From positions 1 through 46,002 of the forward strand of contig JAZSDZ010000025.1 in NCBI GenBank assembly GCA_045531435.1: a stretch of 46,002 nucleotides of DNA, written 5' to 3'. Position numbers and translations under genes: made by a program. This DNA comes from Fimenecus sp045531435. Its GTDB lineage: Bacteria > Bacillota > Clostridia > Oscillospirales > Acutalibacteraceae. A model generated the notes under the pieces. The model did not search any database and had not been told where the DNA came from. It saw only the letters and a list, made by a program, of their open reading frames with translations. Shown piece after piece: positions 40,247 through 46,002 of the stretch (within the stretch, counting starts at the first letter, position 1; every line of letters starts with the position of its first letter).

Positions 40247-41593
40247 TTAATAAACACCCTGTGCTACCATTGCATCAGCAACTTTTTCAAAACCGGCAAT
40301 ATTAGCACCTGCAATAAGGTCATATCCTAAGCCGTAACGTTCAGCAGCAGCAACTGAAATATCATAAATGTTCTTCATAGAAGATTTAAGCATTTCATCA
40401 ACCTTTTCAGCTGTCCATGCAAGTCTCTGGCTGTTCTGGCTCATTTCAAGACCTGAAACACAAACACCACCAGCATTAACTGCTTTTGATGGAGCAACTG
40501 TTACGCCATTTTTAAGGAAGTATTCAACAGCCTCTGCTGTTGTTGGCATGTTAGCAACTTCAATGTAGTATTTTGTGCCGTTTGCAACAATTTTCTTTGC
40601 TTCTTCAAGAGTCACTTCGTTCTGTGTAGCACATGGAAGAGCAATGTCAACCTTAACACCCCATGGTTTCTGTCCTGGGAAGAACTCTGCACCAAACTTA
40701 TCAGCGTAATCCTGAGCCTTGTCTCTGCCTGATGCACGCATTTCAAGAAGATAGTTAATTTTTTCTTCTGTTACAATACCATCTTTGTCATAAACATATC
40801 CATCAGGACCTGAAAGTGTAAGAGGAATACCACCGAGTTCTGCAATCTTTTTAATAGCACCCCAAGCAACGTTACCGAAGCCTGAAACTGCAAATGTTTT
40901 ACCCTTGATGTTTTCGTTGTCGTGAGCAAGAACTTCATTTGTATAGTAAATAGCACCATAACCTGTTGCTTCAGGACGAACAAGTGAACCACCGTATGTG
41001 ATGCCCTTACCTGTAAGAACACCGTTTTCAAATGCACCAACAATTCTCTTGTACTGACCGAAAAGGAAGCCGATTTCCTTACCACTAACACCGATGTCAC
41101 CGGCAGGAACGTCAATGCTTGAACCGATATGACGCTGAAGCTCTGTCATAAATGCCTGACAGAATCTCATGATTTCACCGTCACTCTTACCAACAGGGTT
41201 AAAGTCAGAACCACCCTTTGCACCACCCATAGGAAGACCTGTAAGTGCATTTTTGAATGTCTGTTCAAAGCCAAGAAAGTAAACGATACTTGCATTTACA
41301 CTTGGGTGGAAACGAAGACCACCTTTGAATGGGCCGATAGCTGAGTTAAACTGTACACGCCAACCACGATTTACCTGAGTCTGACCTTTATCATCAACCC
41401 AAGCAATTCTAAAACGGACTGTTCTTTCTGGTTCAGCCATTCTGCCAAGAATATCGTACTTTTCATATTCAGGATGTGCTTCAATAACTTTTTCAAGAGA
41501 ACCATAAACTTCTCTTACGCACTGCATAAATTCTTTTTTGTCGCCATCGCGTTCTTCTACTCTTTTGAGTATTCTGTCAATGTAACTATTCAT
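40247..41593 (-). CDS. gdhA: NADP-type glutamate dehydrogenase
   Basis: A 448-residue hexameric glutamate dehydrogenase that makes glutamate from 2-oxoglutarate and ammonia. The substrate region is GPFKGGLRFHPSVN with K90, then K114 and K126 in PMGGAKGGSDF, the catalytic-Asp segment VPAGDIGVSGKE, and a Rossmann motif VSGFGNVAWGAIKK near 235. The sequence fits the biosynthetic class I enzyme of Gram-negatives and Clostridia. It is monocistronic, with its own promoter, an RBS (GGAGG), a palindrome in the leader and a terminator. Confidence 0.96.
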   Translation of the reverse strand: MNSYIDRILKRVEERDGDKKEFMQCVREVYGSLEKVIEAHPEYEKYDILGRMAEPERTVRFRIAWVDDKGQTQVNRGWRVQFNSAIGPFKGGLRFHPSVNASIVYFLGFEQTFKNALTGLPMGGAKGGSDFNPVGKSDGEIMRFCQAFMTELQRHIGSSIDVPAGDIGVSGKEIGFLFGQYKRIVGAFENGVLTGKGITYGGSLVRPEATGYGAIYYTNEVLAHDNENIKGKTFAVSGFGNVAWGAIKKIAELGGIPLTLSGPDGYVYDKDGIVTEEKINYLLEMRASGRDKAQDYADKFGAEFFPGQKPWGVKVDIALPCATQNEVTLEEAKKIVANGTKYYIEVANMPTTAEAVEYFLKNGVTVAPSKAVNAGGVCVSGLEMSQNSQRLAWTAEKVDEMLKSSMKNIYDISVAAAERYGLGYDLIAGANIAGFEKVADAMVAQGVY

Positions 41594-41614
41594 AATAAAA
41601 CCTCCGGATTATCT

Positions 41615-41634
41615 ATACCAATAAATATTGGTAT
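41615..41634. promoter_or_regulatory. Palindromic operator candidate in the gdhA leader
   Basis: ATACCAATA-AA-TATTGGTAT is a 20-bp perfect inverted repeat. It lies about 5 bases after the predicted transcript start and 21 bases before the gdhA ATG. Position and symmetry suit a repressor site; a small RNA hairpin is the other reading. No other copy was noticed in the window. Confidence 0.6.
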
Positions 41635-41645
41635 CAGTGTAAAAA

Positions 41646-41675
41646 ATAATACCATAACATGTGTGTTTTTTTCAA
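41646..41675 (-). promoter_or_regulatory. Sigma-A promoter of gdhA
   Basis: On the minus strand TTGAAA (41675-41670), 18 bases, TATTAT (41651-41646) with TGG as extended -10. The predicted start is near 41639. Confidence 0.6.
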
Positions 41676-41765
41676 TTATCAATAATGAAAAATATAATAT
41701 AATTTTAACGCTTTAATTTGTTAAATATGACAAAAATTAAAGAGTGACTTTCATTTTTGACAACT

Positions 41766-41798
41766 TTTCCTGCAAAATTGCTTGATTTTTGCAGGAAA
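41766..41798. other. Perfect 12-bp hairpin between gdhA and tsaE
   Basis: TTTCCTGCAAAA (41766-41777) pairs perfectly with TTTTGCAGGAAA (41787-41798) around a 9-base loop. No T-run follows on either strand and it lies upstream of both divergent promoters, so it is not a normal terminator. It may be a protein-binding site. The remainder of the 319-base gap (41594-41912) is AT-rich with no gene. Confidence 0.5.
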
Positions 41799-41859
41799 TT
41801 ATATATTGTGACTTCAAATATATGTTTTGAATTTAAGTGTTATTGTGAATATATACAAA

Positions 41860-41888
41860 TTGACAAATAACACGCATTTTGTTAAAAT
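41860..41888 (+). promoter_or_regulatory. Sigma-A promoter of tsaE-tsaB-rpiB
   Basis: TTGACA (41860-41865), 17 bases, TAAAAT (41883-41888). Confidence 0.75.
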
Positions 41889-41918
41889 AAAAAAGATAAA
41901 AAATATAGTGGTGTGGGT

Positions 41919-42347
41919 ATGCAGAAATTTGTTTCAAACAGTGCAGAAGATACAATTGAATTAGGTGAAAGACTTGCTAAAACACTTAAGGGTGGAACTG
42001 TTGTTGCATTTTTTGGTGGTCTTGGAATGGGTAAAACTGCTTTTACAAAAGGTTTGGCAAAGGCTCTTTGTGTAAACGAGGAGGTTAGTAGTCCTACTTT
42101 TGCAATTGTGAATGATTATGGTGGAAACCCACCATTGTACCATTTCGATATGTATCGTGTTGAGAGTTGGGATGACCTTTATTCAAGTGGCTTTTATGAT
42201 TTTTATGAGGCGGGTGGTGTTCTCGCAGTAGAGTGGAGCGAGAATATTGAAAATGCTCTGCCGGAAAATACTATAAGAGTTACAATTGAAAGAGGCGAAA
42301 GTGATAATCAACGCATAATCACTATTGACGGAGGCGAAGAAATATGA
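41919..42347 (+). CDS. tsaE: tRNA t6A synthesis ATPase TsaE
   Basis: A 142-residue P-loop ATPase that regulates the TsaB-TsaD complex making threonylcarbamoyl-A37 in ANN-decoding tRNAs. Walker A is GGLGMGKT (33-40), followed by VSSPTFAIVNDY, PLYHFDMYR and VLAVEWSENI, all family signatures. I chose the ATG at 41919; a GTG two codons earlier is possible, and the ribosome site (GTGGTGTGGG) is weak. It overlaps tsaB by 4 bases. Confidence 0.93.
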   Translation: MQKFVSNSAEDTIELGERLAKTLKGGTVVAFFGGLGMGKTAFTKGLAKALCVNEEVSSPTFAIVNDYGGNPPLYHFDMYRVESWDDLYSSGFYDFYEAGGVLAVEWSENIENALPENTIRVTIERGESDNQRIITIDGGEEI

Positions 42348-43030
42348 AAATTCTATCAGTTGATTCTTCATCGATTACTGCGTCCGTTGCTATAACTGAA
42401 AATGGCAAAATTTTATCGGAAAAGTTTATAAATAACGGACTTACACATAGTCAGACATTGATGCCTATGGTTGAAGGAGCATTAAATGACAGTAATATTT
42501 TAATTAAAGATATTGACTTGTTTGCAATTACAAATGGTCCCGGTTCATTTACAGGTGTCCGAATCGGAATTGCATCTGTTAAGGGAATGGCAGACGCACT
42601 CAGTAAAAAGTGTATGGCTGTTTCAACACTCGAAGCTATTGCCGTGCCCTTGAAAAAAGAAGATGTAATTGCCTGTGCAGTTATGGACGCGAGATGTAAT
42701 CAGGTTTATACTGCAATTTTTAATAACGGTGTTCGTCTTTGTGAAGATAAAGCAATTTTGATTGACGAGTTAGGTGAAGAACTTAAACAGTTTAATAAAA
42801 AAGTTGTTTTCATTGGTGATGGCTCAATTTTATGTTATGAAAGACTTTGCGAAATTATCCAGGATTGTGAAGTTGCAGATGAAAAAATCCGTTATGTGCA
42901 CGGCTCAAGTGTAGGATTTTTGGCAGAAGAAAAAATCAAAAATGGTGAAGAACCAATTAATTCAGCGAATCTTGTTCCTTTTTATCTGAGATTACCTCAG
43001 GCAGAAAGAGAACTCAAGTTAAAGAAATAA
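42344..43030 (+). CDS. tsaB: tRNA t6A synthesis protein TsaB
   Basis: A 228-residue ASKHA-fold protein, the scaffold partner of TsaD. It starts MKILSVDSSS and has THSQTLMPMV and ITNGPGSFTGVRIGIASVKGMA near 63-84, the family signature. The N-terminal domain is complete; the C-terminal part is less conserved, as usual. rimI and tsaD, which often follow, are not here; rpiB comes next instead, 19 bases on. Confidence 0.93.
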   Translation: MKILSVDSSSITASVAITENGKILSEKFINNGLTHSQTLMPMVEGALNDSNILIKDIDLFAITNGPGSFTGVRIGIASVKGMADALSKKCMAVSTLEAIAVPLKKEDVIACAVMDARCNQVYTAIFNNGVRLCEDKAILIDELGEELKQFNKKVVFIGDGSILCYERLCEIIQDCEVADEKIRYVHGSSVGFLAEEKIKNGEEPINSANLVPFYLRLPQAERELKLKK

Positions 43031-43049
43031 TTTTAAAAGGGGAATAAAT

Positions 43050-43487
43050 ATGATAGCATTAGGCGCAGACCACGGTGGATTTGAATTAAAAGAGGCAATA
43101 AAAAAGCACCTCCAAGAAAAAGGTGTTGATTACATTGATTGTGGCACATATTCAGCTGAATCAATTGACTATGCTCCAATTGCAAAAGCAACTTGTGAAA
43201 AGGTTACAAGCGGTGAATGTGAAAAGGCAATTCTCTGTTGTGGCACAGGAATCGGTATTTCAATGGCAGCAAACAAGGTAAAGGGGATTCGCGCAGCTTG
43301 TTGTTCAGATTATTTCAGTGCAAAGCTTACAAGAATGCACAACGATGCAAATGCACTCTGTATGGGTGGTCGTGTTGTTGGCGTTGGTCTTGCATTGGAA
43401 CTTGTTGATGTGTTTTTAGAAACAGAATTTGAAGGTGGAAGACACCAAAGAAGAATTGACCAGATTATGGAGATAGAAAATTCATAA
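43050..43487 (+). CDS. rpiB: Ribose-5-phosphate isomerase B
   Basis: A 145-residue isomerase that converts ribose 5-phosphate and ribulose 5-phosphate. GADHGGFELK (5-14) starts the protein. C64 in LCCGTGIGISMAANK is in the position of the catalytic base, and RMHNDANALCMGGRVVG is the phosphate-binding part. The presence of CGTGIG supports RpiB, though close relatives isomerise allose or galactose phosphates. It works in the same pathway as the transketolase pair upstream. The RBS is AAGGGG. Confidence 0.93.
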   Translation: MIALGADHGGFELKEAIKKHLQEKGVDYIDCGTYSAESIDYAPIAKATCEKVTSGECEKAILCCGTGIGISMAANKVKGIRAACCSDYFSAKLTRMHNDANALCMGGRVVGVGLALELVDVFLETEFEGGRHQRRIDQIMEIENS

Positions 43488-43493
43488 AAAATC

Positions 43494-43522
43494 TTGTAAA
43501 TTGTAAAATATGGGTATATAAT
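43494..43522 (+). promoter_or_regulatory. Sigma-A promoter of upp
   Basis: TTGTAA (43494-43499), 17 bases, TATAAT (43517-43522), about 44 bases ahead of the upp start. Confidence 0.7.
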
Positions 43523-43565
43523 TATTAATGAAATAAATCCAATGATTTTTTGGGGGGAATAAAAA

Positions 43566-44195
43566 ATGGCAAACATTACTATTACTAACCATCCACTTAT
43601 TCAGCATAAACTCACTCTTTTAAGAGATAAAAATACAGGCTCAAAGGAGTTCAGAGCACTTGTTTCTGAAATCGCAACACTTATGTGTTATGAAGCAACT
43701 CGTGACCTTCCACTTGTTGAAGTTGAGGTTGAAACTCCTGTCGCTATGGCAAAGACAAAGGTTATCTCAGGTAAAACACTTGCCTTTGTTCCAATTCTTC
43801 GTGCAGGTACAGGTATGCTTGACGGTGTTCTTTCACTTGTTCCATCTGCAAAGGTTGGCCATATTGGTATGTACAGAGATGAGGAAACAGCACTTCCTGT
43901 TCCATATTACTGTAAATTACCATCAGATATTGAGGAACGTGAAGTAATCGTTCTTGATCCAATGCTTGCAACTGGTGGCTCTGCAATTGATGCAATCGCA
44001 CAGATTAAGCAGTACAAGCCAAAATCAATCAAATTTATGGGTATTATCGCAGCACCTGAAGGAATGCAGGCTCTTGCTGACGCTCATCCTGATGTTGAAA
44101 TTTACTGTGCAGCACTTGATGAAAAACTCAACGAGCATAAGTACATTGTTCCTGGTCTTGGTGACGCAGGTGACAGAATCTTCGGCACAAAATAA
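43566..44195 (+). CDS. upp: Uracil phosphoribosyltransferase
   Basis: A 209-residue salvage enzyme that makes UMP from uracil and PRPP. It starts MANITITNHPLIQHKLTLLRD, the usual upp N-terminus (HPLIxHKL). The PRPP loop is VLDPMLATGGSAIDAI near residue 121-136, and the uracil-binding end is YIVPGLGDAGDRIFGTK. It has its own promoter, a GGGGGG ribosome site and a terminator. Confidence 0.96.
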   Translation: MANITITNHPLIQHKLTLLRDKNTGSKEFRALVSEIATLMCYEATRDLPLVEVEVETPVAMAKTKVISGKTLAFVPILRAGTGMLDGVLSLVPSAKVGHIGMYRDEETALPVPYYCKLPSDIEEREVIVLDPMLATGGSAIDAIAQIKQYKPKSIKFMGIIAAPEGMQALADAHPDVEIYCAALDEKLNEHKYIVPGLGDAGDRIFGTK

Positions 44196-44213
44196 ACTGA
44201 ATACGAATAGCAT

Positions 44214-44239
44214 AGCGGGGTCTTGATGACTCCGCTTTT
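44214..44239 (+). terminator. Terminator after upp
   Basis: AGCGGGGTC pairs with GACTCCGCT (one G-T pair) around TTGAT, followed by TTTTGTTTTG. The AGCGGGGTCTTG part recalls the repeat at 1-25, so the terminator may derive from that repeat family. Confidence 0.85.
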
Positions 44240-44320
44240 GTTTTGATAAAATATAATTTGATTTTAATAGTCATTCTTAGCAAGTTAAAGAACCTCTTTT
44301 TACATATTTCACCGTTTTTC

Positions 44321-44349
44321 TTGAAAAAACTGTAAATTAATGTTATAAT
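44321..44349 (+). promoter_or_regulatory. Sigma-A promoter of the BspA-like gene
   Basis: TTGAAA (44321-44326), 17 bases, TATAAT (44344-44349). The RBS TTAGGAGATG precedes the ATG. Between the upp terminator and this promoter I see nothing else. Confidence 0.75.
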
Positions 44350-44382
44350 GACTTTGTATATTGTTTTTAGGAGATGAAAATT

Positions 44383-46002
44383 ATGAAAAAATCCAATAAG
44401 CTCCTTGTATTCATATTATCAATAATGATGGTGTTTATAATTTCAGTTCCATCATTGGCGATAACAAGTGGTGACTACGAATATACCGTAATTTCTGAAG
44501 CTGATAAAACAGTAGAAATCACAGGTTATACAGGCTCAGCGACAGAGTTGGTTATTCCGTCAGTTCTTGATGAATACACAGTAACATCAATTGGTGCAAG
44601 TGTATTTGAGAGTAACACTACATTAACCAGTGTGGAAATTCCTGACACAGTAACTTCAATTGGTACAGCTGCATTTAAAAACTGTACCGGATTGTTAATC
44701 GTTGATTTACCTGACGGTTTGTTGACAATAGGTGAAGAGGCATTCCGTGCATGTAGGGGTCTGACTGAAGTTGTTGTACCTGATAGTGTTACAACAATCG
44801 GAGTAAGAGGCTTTTATAGTTGTACAGGGTTAACTGATATTACATTAGGTAAGGGCTTGACTACAATCGGTGATTATGCACTTTCTGACTGTACAAGTCT
44901 TAAGAATGTTGCAATTCCTGAAAAAGTAACTGAAATCAGTAATTATTTATTTGAAAACTGTATTGGATTAGAAAGCTTTACAATCCCATCGAATATAACA
45001 ACGGTTGGAGGTTATGCTTTTTCTCATTGTGTAGGATTAAAAAGTATAACAATTCCTGACAGTGTGACAAGCATAGATAGTTATGCATTTAAAGAATGTA
45101 CAAGCTTAAAAAGTGTAATACTTCCAAGCCAATTGGAATCAATTTCAAGTTATTTATTTATTGATTGTACAAACCTTGAAAGTGTAAGTATTCCTGAAGG
45201 TGTAACATCAATTGGTTATTCTGCTTTTTATAATTGTACAAAATTAAAAAATATAACCATTCCCGAAAAGGTAAAATATATTAGGTCCTCTGCATTTTAT
45301 AATTGTGCAAGCCTTGAAAGTATTACGATACCTAAAGGTGTAACTGAAATTAGTTCTGGAGTTTTTAGAAATTGTAATTCTTTAAAAGCCGTATCAATCC
45401 CTGATGGTGTAACGTCAATTGGAGACAGTGCATTTAGTGGTTGTTCAAGCCTTGAAAGTATAGTAATACCTGATAGTGTAACATCAATTGGTTGGTATTC
45501 ATTTTATGATTGTTCATTATTAAAAAGCATAGTAATTCCTGATAGTGTAATATCACTTGGTTCTTCTGCATTCTATAATTGTTCAAGTTTACAGAGTGTA
45601 AAAGTTTCTGAAAAATTAACAAGTATTGAAAATGATACCTTTTATGGTTGTTCAAGCCTTGAAAGTATAGTAATACCTGATAGTGTAATATCAATTGGTT
45701 CTTATGCATTCTATAATTGTTCAAGTTTACAAAATATAATTCTTCCATTAAGTGTAACAACAATTGATGATTATGCATTTCAATATTGTTCAGCATTAAC
45801 AGATGTTTACTATTATGGATTACCTGTTGATTGGCAATCAATTGAAATAGGTGCCTATAATAGTGATTTGACAAATGCAACAATCCATTACCATTATGGC
45901 AGAGAGCATACATATGGTGAAATAATAGTAGTTGATGCACCTTCATGTATAAAAGAAGGTACTGGAAAGCATATTTGTTCAATGTGTGATTATTGTGAAG
46001 AA
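44383..46002 (+). CDS. BspA-like leucine-rich-repeat surface protein (3' end missing)
   Basis: The first 540 residues of a secreted protein whose end is outside the window. A signal peptide (MKKSNKLLVFILSIMMVFII to about residue 26, ending PSLA) is followed by about 18 repeats of 23 residues with the consensus SIxIPDSVTSIGxxAFxxC. This is the LRR_5/BspA type found on gut and oral bacteria and in Trichomonas. After the repeats comes TDVYYYGLPVDWQSI, then HTYGEIIVVDAPSCIKEGTG and paired cysteines (CSMCDYC), a known tail module of clostridial surface proteins. BspA-like proteins bind host or matrix proteins or other cells; here that is inferred. Confidence 0.9.
   Translation, partial: MKKSNKLLVFILSIMMVFIISVPSLAITSGDYEYTVISEADKTVEITGYTGSATELVIPSVLDEYTVTSIGASVFESNTTLTSVEIPDTVTSIGTAAFKNCTGLLIVDLPDGLLTIGEEAFRACRGLTEVVVPDSVTTIGVRGFYSCTGLTDITLGKGLTTIGDYALSDCTSLKNVAIPEKVTEISNYLFENCIGLESFTIPSNITTVGGYAFSHCVGLKSITIPDSVTSIDSYAFKECTSLKSVILPSQLESISSYLFIDCTNLESVSIPEGVTSIGYSAFYNCTKLKNITIPEKVKYIRSSAFYNCASLESITIPKGVTEISSGVFRNCNSLKAVSIPDGVTSIGDSAFSGCSSLESIVIPDSVTSIGWYSFYDCSLLKSIVIPDSVISLGSSAFYNCSSLQSVKVSEKLTSIENDTFYGCSSLESIVIPDSVISIGSYAFYNCSSLQNIILPLSVTTIDDYAFQYCSALTDVYYYGLPVDWQSIEIGAYNSDLTNATIHYHYGREHTYGEIIVVDAPSCIKEGTGKHICSMCDYCEE

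Noticed and set aside
41757..41785. TTGACA at 41757-41762 as a second promoter for tsaE
   Set aside because: No -10-like sequence is found 16-18 bases downstream; the region is the hairpin arm.
44500..45830. Regular direct repeats that could suggest a CRISPR array
   Set aside because: The period is 69 bases, in frame and coding for 23-residue leucine-rich repeats, with no constant repeat and variable spacer pattern and no cas genes.
45434..45982. Long minus-strand open frame of about 182 codons rich in Leu, His and Asn
   Set aside because: It mirrors the 69-base repeats of the BspA-like gene on the plus strand, has no ribosome site and has repetitive composition that follows from the sense repeats.

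Overview
The window is chromosomal DNA of a low-GC, endospore-forming Firmicute of class Clostridia, most likely from the Oscillospiraceae/Ruminococcaceae side of the group. The reasons are the sporulation genes at the left end (ylbJ/spoVV, yqfC, yqfD), the Clostridia-type order yqfC-yqfD-phoH-ybeY-dgkA-era-yqzL-recO, MutL of the nuclease type without MutH, a two-gene transketolase, a DUF4830 protein, a PucR-type regulator and a BspA-type leucine-rich-repeat surface protein. There is no phage, integrase, transposase, CRISPR array, rRNA or tRNA. Genus assignment is inference.

Layout. 1-1449 (minus): a short cysteine protein and the sporulation membrane protein YlbJ. 1543-6812 (plus): yqfC-yqfD, then phoH-ybeY-dgkA-era, a short yqzL-like gene and recO. 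6815-6899: a long imperfect inverted repeat. 6950-9337: mutS2. 9401-13407: a small lipoprotein, then the SRP/ribosome cluster ylxM-ffh-rpsP-khpA and rimM-trmD. 13429-17518: polysaccharide deacetylase, HPr, uvrC and a phosphoglycolate-phosphatase-like HAD gene. 17605-20449: rsmD-coaD, a hendecad coiled-coil protein, a DUF4830 protein and an RsuA-type pseudouridine synthase. 20650-22125: PucR-type regulator and a convergent single-domain SCP2 protein. 22444-31473: alpha/beta hydrolase, miaB, a RicA/YlbF-type protein with a cysteine-rich tail, mutS, mutL and miaA. Two small unrecognised genes lie among these, each bracketed by short palindromic repeats. 31479-36399: division and envelope cluster (HlyD-like membrane protein, yggS, sepF, divIVA, lspA, rluD). 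36412-39054: HAD phosphatase and split transketolase. 39204-40212: small membrane protein and TetR regulator. 40247-41593 (minus): gdhA, with a palindrome in its leader. 41919-44195: tsaE-tsaB-rpiB and upp. 44383 to the edge: a BspA-type protein cut by the window end.

The genes are mainly housekeeping: translation and tRNA/rRNA modification (rimM, trmD, rsmD, miaA, miaB, tsaB, tsaE, pseudouridine synthases, ybeY, era), DNA repair (recO, mutS, mutL, mutS2, uvrC), secretion (ffh, ylxM, lspA) and division (sepF, divIVA). Many starts (ATG, GTG and TTG) were chosen from a visible AGGAGG- or AGGTG-type ribosome binding site. Several sigma-A promoters with 16-18 base spacers and several rho-independent terminators are readable.

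The least explained parts are: a family of short palindromic repeats that brackets the two orphan genes of the mutS-mutL operon; a strong promoter running straight into a terminator before ylxM; a terminator-like hairpin that hides the ribosome binding site of the DUF4830 gene; a 20-bp palindrome at the gdhA transcript start; the HlyD-like gene in the division cluster; the eight-cysteine tail of the RicA-like protein; and a changed residue in the MutL endonuclease motif. I found nothing that amounts to a clear new defence or mobile system.
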